Assembly (NCBI RefSeq): GCF_900155915.1
Contig: NZ_FTPO01000003.1
Span: 372,001 to 436,000 of the forward strand
Direction of reading: 5' to 3'
Length of the DNA: 64,000 nucleotides
Source of the DNA: Microbacterium sp. RU33B
GTDB taxonomy: Bacteria; Actinomycetota; Actinomycetes; Actinomycetales; Microbacteriaceae
The position numbers and the translations under genes are program-made. The first letter of the stretch is position 1. Every line of letters starts with the position of its first letter. Under the pieces are notes generated by a model, which was given only the letters and a program-made list of their open reading frames with translations, was not told the origin of the DNA and ran no database searches. Shown in pieces: positions 28,051-36,080 of the stretch.

Positions 28051-29794
28051 CGCCGTGACGGCGCGCACCGATGAGGGCGTTTCAGTTGCGCGCGGGGGGT
28101 CTCTACGCAGACTGTTGCCTCTCACCGGAGTCCTCACTGCGCTGCTCGCAGTCCTGCAGATCTGGGGGACGATCGGATTCGGCTACTTCGCCGGGTGGGG
28201 CGATCACTTCGTGCTGTCCGTCGAGGGACTCAGCTGGGCCCATCCAGGAGCATTTCGCAACGACTGGTTCATGGAAGTCGCACCTCAGCCGCACTGGTTC
28301 TTCGATGTGCTCACCTTTGCCGGCGAGAGCCTGGGAATCCTGTCGTTGGTTTACGTGGTGTTCTGGGGCCTCGGGCTTGTTGCGTTCAGCCTTGCCACGG
28401 CCCTCATCGCCTATCGATTCTTCCCGTCCATCGTCTGGCCCGTCGCGGTGGGCGTCACTATCGTCACGGCCATCACTCCTTGGGCCATCGGTGGCACAGG
28501 CTCAGGGATGATCGCGCAGGCTCTTCCCGCCGTTCTCTCGGCCAATCTCATATACCTGTTGATCGCAGGTTTGCTCACCGGTCGCCGCATCCTTGTCATC
28601 GTGCTCGCGCCGCTCATCGCGATCGTTCACGTACAGCAGGGTTCGATCGCACTCGTCCTTCTCGCGTCGATGCTTGTCGTGGAGGGTGTACGTGAGCGGA
28701 GGGTGGACTGGTATCTGGGGGCAGCCCTCGTCTTGACAGCTGCCTTCGTCGCGTTCGGGCTCACCCTGCGTCCCGTAGCGTCGAATCTCGAGGACTTCGT
28801 CCGGATCTGCGACCAGGTGATCCCGTTCCATTGCGCGGCCCACCTGTGGACTCGAGTAGAACTGCTGTCAACGATCGGGCTCATCGTCCTGGCGGTGTTG
28901 AGCGCGGTGGTCCTTCCGCGGTCTCATCGGTGGATTTGGTACGCGACTGTGGGACTAGCGACCCTCGGCTACACGCTCGGATTTGCCAGCGATGCGCTTC
29001 GTATCCCTTTCCTCGGGACGATTGCGCAGGGCGTCAACGTTTACCGGCTCGGAGCTGTTCTCGTTCCGTTCGCCGTATGGGGTCTGTTCGCTCCGCTTCT
29101 TGTCCGGCTGCGCGGGTGGAAGGTTCCGGTCTTCCTGGTTGCCTGGGGCGTGGGATGGATCGCTTATCTTACAGCGCCGGGGTTCCCCACGGATCTCGGG
29201 CCTCGCCTTGTGCTGATGGGCCTGGCACTTCTCGGACCAGTCGTGTGGTTCACCCTCTCGACACTGAGGTCAGCGGACATTGCCCGACGATCAGCGTCAG
29301 CCTCGCTCGTCGCGGGCCTCGTGGTGCTCATCGTCACAGCCGTCAGCGGCGGTCTGACGTTGCGTGAGCCATCCTTCACATTCATCGGTGACCCCAACCT
29401 CCGCACCTGGGGCGAAGAGGTCCGCGAGGTTGTGCCGGAGGGCGCGGTCCTAGTGGCCCCGCCTCGCTTCGAGTGGGTGAAGCTGATCACCCAACGCGCC
29501 GTGATCGCGGATTGCAAGGATGTTCCCTACGGTGGGGAGGCGTGGGAGGAGTGGCAGCGACGCCTGGATGTACTCGGAGGTTACAAGCAATGTGTTGCTC
29601 CTGGCCCGCTCCTGTATGACAAATTGTCCGCCGACCGCTTGATCGAAGTCGCGGATGAATTCAGAAGCGACTTCATCGTGGTGAACCCCGGAAGTCCCGA
29701 GACTGTCTTCGCTCTCGAGGATCGTGGCTGGACCCGTGCGGTGACGCCGGTGGCATCTGCCGGCGCCGAGCTCCTCCAGCGGCCGCCCAGATGA
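28037..29794 (+). CDS. Polytopic membrane protein, possible GT-C glycosyltransferase
   Basis: 585 residues with about 11 membrane segments and a C-terminal extracytoplasmic domain of about 130 residues. The first large loop has GWGDHFVLSVEGLSW and NDWFMEVAPQPHWFFD, where the acidic residues fit a GT-C active-site loop. The soluble tail carries VLVAPPRFEWVK, ADCKDVPYGG and EEWQRRLD, resembling the tail of DUF6798-type membrane proteins. GTG at 28037 is preceded by AGGGAGGGG and overlaps the fusion gene by 14 bases; GTG at 28055 is an alternative. A role in glycan side-chain addition is inferred from neighbours only. Confidence 0.72.
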   Translation: MLTGNAVTARTDEGVSVARGGSLRRLLPLTGVLTALLAVLQIWGTIGFGYFAGWGDHFVLSVEGLSWAHPGAFRNDWFMEVAPQPHWFFDVLTFAGESLGILSLVYVVFWGLGLVAFSLATALIAYRFFPSIVWPVAVGVTIVTAITPWAIGGTGSGMIAQALPAVLSANLIYLLIAGLLTGRRILVIVLAPLIAIVHVQQGSIALVLLASMLVVEGVRERRVDWYLGAALVLTAAFVAFGLTLRPVASNLEDFVRICDQVIPFHCAAHLWTRVELLSTIGLIVLAVLSAVVLPRSHRWIWYATVGLATLGYTLGFASDALRIPFLGTIAQGVNVYRLGAVLVPFAVWGLFAPLLVRLRGWKVPVFLVAWGVGWIAYLTAPGFPTDLGPRLVLMGLALLGPVVWFTLSTLRSADIARRSASASLVAGLVVLIVTAVSGGLTLREPSFTFIGDPNLRTWGEEVREVVPEGAVLVAPPRFEWVKLITQRAVIADCKDVPYGGEAWEEWQRRLDVLGGYKQCVAPGPLLYDKLSADRLIEVADEFRSDFIVVNPGSPETVFALEDRGWTRAVTPVASAGAELLQRPPR

Positions 29795-29814
29795 GTGACT
29801 CGACGGCTACTGAA

Positions 29815-29820
29815 TAGACT
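29815..29820 (+). promoter_or_regulatory. -10 box (TAGACT), probable leaderless promoter of exporter system 2
   Basis: TAGACT followed by seven bases and GTG at 29828. It marks a new transcription unit after the low-GC block, and favours this GTG over the upstream GTG at 29795. Confidence 0.55.
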
Positions 29821-29827
29821 CGAACCC

Positions 29828-30619
29828 GTGACCACAGCCGCCGTCGGCGCCCCGGGATCCCCCCGCCGCTACCTCCACTCGCTGTGGCTTCTCTCCGCGC
29901 GAGATCTGCGCGTACGCTACGCCACCAGCGCGCTCGGGTACCTCTGGTCGGTGCTCGATCCGCTCGTGATGAGCCTGATCTACTGGTTCGTCTTCACGCA
30001 GATCTTCAACAAGGGCGTCGGTGAGGACCCCTACATCGTCTTCCTCATCACCGCTCTGCTGCCGTGGGTCTGGTTCAACGCGGCCGTCGCCGACTTCACA
30101 CGGGCCTTCAACAAAGACGCGCGCCTGGTGCGATCGACGGCGATCCCTCGCTCGATCTGGGTCAACCGGATCGTTCTCAGCAAGGGGATCGAGTTCCTCT
30201 GCTCGCTTCCCGTCCTCGTGCTCTTCGCCGTCTTCGCCGGAGCGACGGTGAACTGGGGCCTCTTGTGGTTCCCCGTGGCGGTCCTCCTGCAGACGATGCT
30301 GCTCGTCGGCCTCGGACTCATCGTCGCTCCGCTGTGCATGCTGTGGGGTGACCTCGAGCGCACGACCCGGCTCATGCTCCGGGCACTCTTCTACGCCACG
30401 CCGATCATCTACAGCGTGAAGGATCTCCCCGGCATCTTCCCGGAGATCATGGCCTTCAATCCGCTGGCAGGGATCTTCACGCTCTACCGGGTCGGGTTCT
30501 TCCCCGACCAATGGGACACGCTGAGCGTCGTGGTCGGGGCTGTGGTGAGCATCCTCGTCCTGCTGATCGGGATCCAGGTCTTTCGCCGCCTCGAGCGCCC
30601 TGTGCTGAAGGAGCTGTGA
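29828..30619 (+). CDS. ABC-2 polysaccharide export permease (Wzm-like), system 2
   Basis: 263 residues, six predicted membrane segments, cytosolic N-terminus with LLSARDLRVRYATSALGYLWSVLDPL, the amphipathic motif of polysaccharide ABC-2 permeases. ALFYATPIIYSVKDLP is the equivalent of the TagG 'SPI.Y' segment. It is only distantly like the system 1 permease. Gene order permease-ATPase-GlfT1-like resembles the mycobacterial arabinogalactan galactan exporter (Rv3781-Rv3783). Start chosen from the TAGACT box; TGATG overlap with the ATPase. Confidence 0.92.
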   Translation: MTTAAVGAPGSPRRYLHSLWLLSARDLRVRYATSALGYLWSVLDPLVMSLIYWFVFTQIFNKGVGEDPYIVFLITALLPWVWFNAAVADFTRAFNKDARLVRSTAIPRSIWVNRIVLSKGIEFLCSLPVLVLFAVFAGATVNWGLLWFPVAVLLQTMLLVGLGLIVAPLCMLWGDLERTTRLMLRALFYATPIIYSVKDLPGIFPEIMAFNPLAGIFTLYRVGFFPDQWDTLSVVVGAVVSILVLLIGIQVFRRLERPVLKEL

Positions 30620-31365
30620 TGACGGATCCCGCTCTCGCGATCGAGGTGCGCGACCTCGGCGTACGGTTCCGCCGCAACCGCCGCGGCCGCCGCAGCATCA
30701 AGGACCTGTTCTCCGACTCGACACGACGCAGTGCCCCGAACGAGTTCTGGGCGCTGCGCGAGGTGTCGTTCGCTGTGAAGCCGGGGGAGTCCATCGGCGT
30801 CGTCGGGCGCAACGGCCAGGGGAAGTCGACGCTGCTCAAACTCGTCGCCGGGGTGCTGCTGCCCGATGAGGGCCGTGTCACGGTGCATGGTGGCGTCGCC
30901 CCTCTGATCGAGATCACGGGCGGCTTCGTCGGCGACCTGACGGTGCGCGAGAACGTACGACTCACGGCGGGGCTGCACGGGATGTCGCGCGCCGAGGTCG
31001 CGCGGCGGTTCGACGGCATCATCGAATTCGCCGAGATCGAGAACTTCGTCGACATGCCGTACAAGCACCTCTCGAACGGCATGAAGGTTCGTCTGGCGTT
31101 CTCCGTCGTGTCGCAGCTCGACGAACCGGTCCTCCTGGTGGACGAAGTGCTCGCTGTCGGAGACAAGGCCTTCAGGGAGAAGTGCTACAAGCGGATCGAC
31201 GAGCTCCTCACCGAAGGCCGCACGCTGTTCTTCGTCTCGCACAACGAGAAGGACCTGCGGCGCTTCTGCACCCGTGGTCTCTACCTCGACAAGGGCCGCC
31301 TCGCGCTCGACGCTCCGCTCGCCGAGGTGCTCGACCGGTACAACGCCGACTACAACGCGGGCTGA
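30619..31365 (+). CDS. ABC exporter ATPase (Wzt-like, no C-terminal domain), system 2
   Basis: 248 residues. Walker A GRNGQGKST, signature LSNGMKVRLAF, Walker B VLLVDEVLAVGDKAF, switch His in VSHNEKD. It ends shortly after the nucleotide-binding domain, so the carbohydrate-binding Wzt-C domain of system 1 is absent; this fits export of chains without a recognised terminal cap, as for mycobacterial galactan. An Arg-rich insert (RRNRRGRRS) follows the first strand. ATG overlaps the permease stop. It is convergent with the GlfT1-like gene, 15 bases away. Confidence 0.92.
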   Translation: MTDPALAIEVRDLGVRFRRNRRGRRSIKDLFSDSTRRSAPNEFWALREVSFAVKPGESIGVVGRNGQGKSTLLKLVAGVLLPDEGRVTVHGGVAPLIEITGGFVGDLTVRENVRLTAGLHGMSRAEVARRFDGIIEFAEIENFVDMPYKHLSNGMKVRLAFSVVSQLDEPVLLVDEVLAVGDKAFREKCYKRIDELLTEGRTLFFVSHNEKDLRRFCTRGLYLDKGRLALDAPLAEVLDRYNADYNAG

Positions 31366-31380
31366 GGGCTCAGGCGTCGG

Positions 31381-32379
31381 TCAGCGAGCGTCGGCGGCCG
31401 CGAGCGGCGCCATCGGCCGCCACGAGGCATCCCGAGCGATCTCTCGGCCGTCCTTCAGGCCGCGGAACAGATTCGACGTGCCGCGGACCTTGCGCTCGAC
31501 CGCGACGAGGCGGATGAGCTCCTTGCCGAATGTCATGGCGGTGCCGAGGCCGAACAGCACGGGGTTGTGCACACCGAGCGAGCGGTAGTACTGCTTCATG
31601 TGGCCGCGGTTGCGCATGATGTAGTACCGATAGGCGTCGCTGGACGCGTTCATGTGGCGGATGCCCATGTCCCACTGCTTGATCTCGCGGGTGCGCCGCA
31701 GCACGAACTCGTCGACGATGACCGACGTGGTCTTGCGGGAGGCGAGCCAGCCGTACATCTGGTCATCCCAGTAGATGAAGAAGCGCGGGTCGGGCAGGCC
31801 GATCTGCTGCACGATGTCGCGATGGATGAACATGCCCTCGAAGCATCCGGAGTTCATCTCCTTGTAGCCCGATTCGTCGAAGCCCGACGGGGCGAAGGGG
31901 ATGGGGATGCCGAGCGGCTCTGCGATGCGGTACTGCCAGTAGAAGGCGCTGCCGTCGTAGTCGTAGCGGCGGCCCTGGATGCTCTTGAACCGCGGAGCCC
32001 ACTTGCCCATCTTCGCGAGGCCGTCGGGGATGACCTCGACGTCGTCGTCCATGAGCCAGATCCACTCGGATCCGAGGTCGTAGGCGACGCGCATGCCCTC
32101 GCTGAACCCGCCGGAACCGCCCGTGTTGGTGTCGAGGCGGCGATAGACGAGCTCGGTGCCCAGGCGTTCGCGGTAGGACTCGACGACCTCGGTGGTGTCA
32201 TCCGTGGACGCGTTGTCGACGACGACGATGTGGCCGGGCTTGGGATCCATGACGACCATGCTGTCGAGCAGCCGCGTGAGCAGTCCGGAGCGGTTGAACG
32301 TGACGACGGCGATCGTGGCCGACGCGGGATCGAAGGGCTGATTGGTCGACGTCACGGCGCTCTCGGAGGTCAGGGTCAT
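31381..32379 (-). CDS. GT2 galactofuranosyltransferase-like protein (GlfT1-like)
   Basis: 332 residues. N-terminal AVVTFNRSGLLTRLLDSM, VVVDNASTDDT and NTGGSGGFSEGMRVAYDLG; metal site DDD at 111-113 (WLMDDDVEV) and WDD at 204-206 (FFIYWDDQMYGW), the arrangement seen in galactofuranosyltransferases GlfT1/GlfT2. With glf 6 kb upstream and a GlfT1-type exporter pair next door, transfer of galactofuranose to a lipid-linked acceptor is the best inference. ATG lies nine bases after TAGGAT. Confidence 0.88.
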   Translation of the reverse strand: MTLTSESAVTSTNQPFDPASATIAVVTFNRSGLLTRLLDSMVVMDPKPGHIVVVDNASTDDTTEVVESYRERLGTELVYRRLDTNTGGSGGFSEGMRVAYDLGSEWIWLMDDDVEVIPDGLAKMGKWAPRFKSIQGRRYDYDGSAFYWQYRIAEPLGIPIPFAPSGFDESGYKEMNSGCFEGMFIHRDIVQQIGLPDPRFFIYWDDQMYGWLASRKTTSVIVDEFVLRRTREIKQWDMGIRHMNASSDAYRYYIMRNRGHMKQYYRSLGVHNPVLFGLGTAMTFGKELIRLVAVERKVRGTSNLFRGLKDGREIARDASWRPMAPLAAADAR

Positions 32380-32388
32380 GGCCCGTGA

Positions 32389-32394
32389 ATCCTA
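32389..32394 (-). promoter_or_regulatory. -10 box (TAGGAT) of the GlfT1-like gene
   Basis: Minus-strand TAGGAT, nine bases before ATG 32379; leaderless or nearly so. Confidence 0.45.
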
Positions 32395-32425
32395 CCCTGC
32401 CCGGTCGGGCCGTTCCTGGACGCGC

Positions 32426-32464
32426 GATCCGCGCCGGCCTGCGGACGGCAGGCCGGCGCGGATC
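32426..32464 (-). terminator. Strong terminator hairpin after the FN3 gene, 17-bp perfect stem
   Basis: Arms 32426-32442 (GATCCGCGCCGGCCTGC) and 32448-32464 are perfectly complementary around the five-base loop GGACG. It begins about nine bases after the stop codon of the fibronectin-III gene and separates it from the GlfT1-like promoter. No U-tract. Confidence 0.85.
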
Positions 32465-32472
32465 CTGCACTC

Positions 32473-34644
32473 CTACTTCGGCGTCACCGTGTTCGACTTC
32501 GCGGACGCCGCAGACGAGCCTGCCGCGTTGTCGGCCTTGACGGTGAACGTGTACGCCGTTCCTTTGGCGAGGCCTCGGAAGGTCGCGCTGCGACCGGATG
32601 CCGCGGTCGTGATCGTCTGACCGCCGGGACTGGCCGTCACGGTGTATCCCGTGATCGCCGAGCCGCCGGTCGATGCCGGAGCCTCCCACGCCACGACCAC
32701 GAGGGCGGCGGCGAGGCGGGCACGCACGTTGCCGGGCGCCGTCGGCACCGTGCGCGGAGTCACGGCTGCGGACGCGACGGACGCGGTCGAGCCCTTGGCG
32801 TTCTTGGCCGTCACCGTGAAGGTGTAGGCCGTGCCGTTGGTGAGTCCGGTCACTGTCGCCGTGCGGGCGGTGGCGGCGACGGTGGTCGTCTTGCCGCCCG
32901 GGCTCGCCGTCACGGTGTACCCGGTGATGCTGGATCCGTTGCTGGCCGACCCGGTCCACGAGACCGTGGCCTGGGTGTTGCCCGCCGTGGCCTTCACGCC
33001 CGTCGGCGCGGTCGGGGGTGCGGCAGGTGTCACGGGTTTCGGCGCGACGGCGGCTGTCGACGAGCCGACGGCGTTGCGCGCCGTCACCGTGACGGTGAGC
33101 AGGCCGCCGTAGGGCAGATCCGTGATGATCGCCTGGCGGGCCGAGCCGTCGACCGTCGCCGTCCCGTAGACGATGCTCCCGAATTTCGCCGTCGCGGTGT
33201 AGGCGGTGATCGGGGACCCTCCGTCCGAGGTCGGCGTCTTCCAGGTGACCGTGGCCGTGCGGTCTCCGCCGAGTGCGCGCACGTCCAGCGGCGCGCTGGG
33301 CGCCTTCGCGGCGGGCGCGGCGCCCGGCGTGACGGTGTTGGATGCCGTCGAAACCGGCGACGTCCCGAATCCGCTGGTCGCGGTGACGGTGAAGGTGTAC
33401 GCCGTTCCGTTGGCGAGACCGGGCACGACGACCGATCTGTTCGCGCCGTCCGTGGTCACGGTCGCGCCTCCGGGCGATGCCGTCACGGTGTACAGGTAGG
33501 TGGGCGCGTTCGCGACGCCCGGATTCGCCGGCGCCTGCCACGAGACGGTGGCCTGGGCGTCGCCGGCGGCGGCCGTCACCGAACGCGGCTCGCTCGGGGA
33601 GGCTCGGCGGATGACGAGATCGGGGGAGGGCACCGAGATGATGCGCGGAGTGCCGGAGACCGTGAGGAGCTCCGCCTGCGCGTCCGAGGGCACGAGCCCG
33701 GGCCAGAACCCCGCCTGGTAGTCGCCGAGGGCATCGCTGTAGGACGCGGACGCGTAGACGGTGTACGCCTTCGGGTCGACGTTCACCAGCGTGTACGTTC
33801 CATCGGCGGCGGTCAGGACGCCGGTATAGCCGGTGGTGTACCCGTTCTCATCGGTGTGGTTGAGGTTGACGTAGACGCCTGCCGCAGGTCGTCCGTCGGG
33901 ATCGACGGTCGTGCCGCGTACGACGAAGCCGCTGCCGGCGACTGCCGCGGTGCCGAGTGCGGCTCCGGCGGCGCCGATCGTGACAGGCGCGCTGCCGTTG
34001 TACGCGACCTCTTCGCCGGGCGCGTAGGCGGTGACGGTGTAGCTGCCGGCCGGTACGGCGACCGACCAGGACTGCGCCCCGTCGACGGCGGAGTACGGCG
34101 CGGAGTAGTACCCCAGAGTCGGGCTGGAGAGGCTGATCCATCCGTCGGCGGCGACCGGGAAGCCCGTGACGGCCACGGTCCCCGTCACGACCACGCCCTC
34201 CGTGAGGGTGAGGGTGCCCAGCGCGGCCGACGCCGTGAAGGCGCGCTCGTCGTCCGCGCCCCCGGCCCTCAGCGTCCCGTCGGCGGCGAGTCCTGCCCGC
34301 ACGAAGGGCTCCGGGCCGGAGACCTGCACGCTCACGGAGGAGGAGTAGCGCACCGTCACGGAGAACGTTCCGTCGGCAGCGGTGGTGGCGGTCGCGGGCG
34401 GGATGTCTGCGCTGTCACCGCACCGGCACGAGTTCGGCGTGCTGACGACGGCACCCGGGACGCCGTCGCCTGCGGAGTCGACGATGCGGCCGGTGAGGGT
34501 GAACGGTGCAGCCGGCGGCGTCGCCGCCTGCGCGGGAACGACCGCACCGAAGACGAAGAGCGACGCGACCGCGAGGGCGGCCGCGGCACCGCGCAGCAAC
34601 GTTCGCAGAGAGGGTGGGGAGATCGTGTTCGACACGTGGCACAT
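32473..34644 (-). CDS. Secreted protein: two carboxypeptidase-regulatory-like and four FN3 domains
   Basis: 723 residues with a signal peptide (LRTLLRGAAAALAVASLFVFG, cleavage near AQA-A). Residues of about 45-120 and about 215-305 look like beta-sandwich CarboxypepD-reg/SdrD-B-type domains (TLTGRIVDSAGDGVPGAVV; VRGTTVDPDGRPAAGVYVNL). Four fibronectin-III domains follow from about residue 340 to the end, each with TVSW or similar, TGYTVTASPGG and NGTAYTFTV. The first sandwich has the Cys-rich loop NSCRCGDSAD. No LPXTG or membrane anchor is visible. Start ATG 34644 follows AATCAGG; GTG 34635 is an alternative. Probably a surface or matrix protein. Confidence 0.85.
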   Translation of the reverse strand: MCHVSNTISPPSLRTLLRGAAAALAVASLFVFGAVVPAQAATPPAAPFTLTGRIVDSAGDGVPGAVVSTPNSCRCGDSADIPPATATTAADGTFSVTVRYSSSVSVQVSGPEPFVRAGLAADGTLRAGGADDERAFTASAALGTLTLTEGVVVTGTVAVTGFPVAADGWISLSSPTLGYYSAPYSAVDGAQSWSVAVPAGSYTVTAYAPGEEVAYNGSAPVTIGAAGAALGTAAVAGSGFVVRGTTVDPDGRPAAGVYVNLNHTDENGYTTGYTGVLTAADGTYTLVNVDPKAYTVYASASYSDALGDYQAGFWPGLVPSDAQAELLTVSGTPRIISVPSPDLVIRRASPSEPRSVTAAAGDAQATVSWQAPANPGVANAPTYLYTVTASPGGATVTTDGANRSVVVPGLANGTAYTFTVTATSGFGTSPVSTASNTVTPGAAPAAKAPSAPLDVRALGGDRTATVTWKTPTSDGGSPITAYTATAKFGSIVYGTATVDGSARQAIITDLPYGGLLTVTVTARNAVGSSTAAVAPKPVTPAAPPTAPTGVKATAGNTQATVSWTGSASNGSSITGYTVTASPGGKTTTVAATARTATVTGLTNGTAYTFTVTAKNAKGSTASVASAAVTPRTVPTAPGNVRARLAAALVVVAWEAPASTGGSAITGYTVTASPGGQTITTAASGRSATFRGLAKGTAYTFTVKADNAAGSSAASAKSNTVTPK

Positions 34645-34652
34645 CCTGATTC

Positions 34653-34688
34653 CGCCGGGCTCTGGGGTCGCCCGGCGTCGGGAGTCTA
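34653..34688 (-). promoter_or_regulatory. -10 box and 5'-terminal hairpin of the FN3 gene
   Basis: Minus-strand TAGACT (34683-34688) puts the transcript start near 34676. The first leader bases form an 8-bp stem (34653-34660 with 34670-34677, CGCCGGGC/GCCCGGCG), followed directly by the ribosome site and ATG 34644. It may stabilise the mRNA. Confidence 0.4.
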
Positions 34689-34740
34689 CGGGCGGAGGGC
34701 ACCCCTCTGAAGGGAAAAGTCTTACCTCCGACACGCGGCG

Positions 34741-34757
34741 TGACGGGGCATCCGTCA
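34741..34757 (-). terminator. Weak hairpin over the stop codon of the ligase gene
   Basis: TGACGG (34741-34746) pairs with CCGTCA (34752-34757) around GGCAT. The right arm contains the minus-strand stop codon at 34755-34757. Possible weak terminator. Confidence 0.3.
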
Positions 34758-36080
34758 GGGGATGCGGTCGTGTGGAAGGTCGTCCGCTACGCGGCTCCCG
34801 AGCGCGTCGACGCGCTCGCGCCACGATCGCGAATGTCCGGCGCGCACGGCGCAGATGACCAGCAGGACCCACCCGGAGCCGGCGAGGGCGAAGCTCTCGA
34901 ACATCGAGTCGACGAGGATCGTGGTCAGGATGAGCGGCGTCCACGCGTAGACGACCGAGCGGCGCTCGCCGGCGACGAGCCACGAGCGCACGAGGGCGAT
35001 CCCGACGAAGCCGAGGAACAGGATGAGCCCGACCCAGCCGAGCTGCAGCAGGACGTCGAAGTACGCGTTGAGCGCGGTCGCGTGGCTCTGGTCGAGCGTG
35101 AAGTTGATCGCGATGAACGGGAACTCCAGCGGCGGCCACGGGCCGAACCACCCGAACCCGACGATCGGGTCGCGCCGCACGTACGCGAGGATCGTCGCCC
35201 ACAGTTCGGCGCGGGTGGAGAAGTCCGATCCAGCGCCCAGCCAGGCGATGATCGTATGCCGCAGCACGTACGCGACTCCTATGCCGACCACGACGATGCC
35301 GGCGAACGTCCACTGCACCGATGTCCGCCGCTCGGCCGGCGTGTGGCGCACGATCCACAGCGCGCCCGCCGCCGCACCGACCGCGACGGCGAGAACGGCG
35401 ACCGTCGGCGAATCAGAGAGCGCGGCGAGGAGGCCGGCGAGCGCGACGGAGAACACGGAGAGTCCGGGACGGACCGATTGCGTGCGATATTCCACCAGGA
35501 ACGTCACGAGTGCGATGACGGCGACGAAGCCCAGCAGATTGCGCGTCCCGAAGATCCCCTGGACGGGACCGAACTCGGCGATCCTGCCCTGGATGCCGAG
35601 GAAGCGGAACGGCATGTCGAGGAGGATGCCCGCCAGGATCTCGAGCCCGAGCGAGATCGACAGCAGCCAGCGCATCACGTCGCCCAGGGCGCGCGCCGTC
35701 TGGAGCGTGTCGCGGACCTGCCCGATCGTCACGGCGAGCACGGCGAGGGCCGCCGTGGAGAGTCCGCTCCAGAACGTGGAGGCGGGATCCGTGCTCCAGA
35801 ACACGCTGACGACCGCCCATCCCACGAACGCCACCAGGGTGGTGGGCACGAGTCGCACGAACGACACTTCGTCGCGCCGCGCGACGAGGATCGCGATCGC
35901 GAGGAGGCAGAGGGCCGCGATGATGGTGGCGTACGTGACGCGGCCCGCGACCCGCTCGATCGCGAACGACGAGAAGACGGCGGCGAGCACCGCGAGCGTG
36001 AACGCACGGGCGAGGGATGCCGAGACGAGCAGGTCCCGGAGCCACCGCCCCTGCGCGGGGGCCGCGGCGGCCGCGCTCAT
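34755..36080 (-). CDS. O-antigen ligase / Wzy-type membrane protein, copy B
   Basis: 441 residues, about 10-12 membrane segments. A large extracytoplasmic loop in the C-terminal half holds STRAELWATILAYVRRDPIVGFGWFG...HATALNAYFDVLLQLGWVG, the Wzy_C/WaaL pattern with catalytic-type Arg and His. Upstream motif IFGTRNLLGFVAVIAL is also typical. Such proteins polymerise or ligate lipid-linked glycans outside the membrane. ATG 36080 overlaps the stop of the related gene upstream (ATGA), so both are translated together. Confidence 0.87.
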   Translation of the reverse strand: MSAAAAAPAQGRWLRDLLVSASLARAFTLAVLAAVFSSFAIERVAGRVTYATIIAALCLLAIAILVARRDEVSFVRLVPTTLVAFVGWAVVSVFWSTDPASTFWSGLSTAALAVLAVTIGQVRDTLQTARALGDVMRWLLSISLGLEILAGILLDMPFRFLGIQGRIAEFGPVQGIFGTRNLLGFVAVIALVTFLVEYRTQSVRPGLSVFSVALAGLLAALSDSPTVAVLAVAVGAAAGALWIVRHTPAERRTSVQWTFAGIVVVGIGVAYVLRHTIIAWLGAGSDFSTRAELWATILAYVRRDPIVGFGWFGPWPPLEFPFIAINFTLDQSHATALNAYFDVLLQLGWVGLILFLGFVGIALVRSWLVAGERRSVVYAWTPLILTTILVDSMFESFALAGSGWVLLVICAVRAGHSRSWRERVDALGSRVADDLPHDRIP

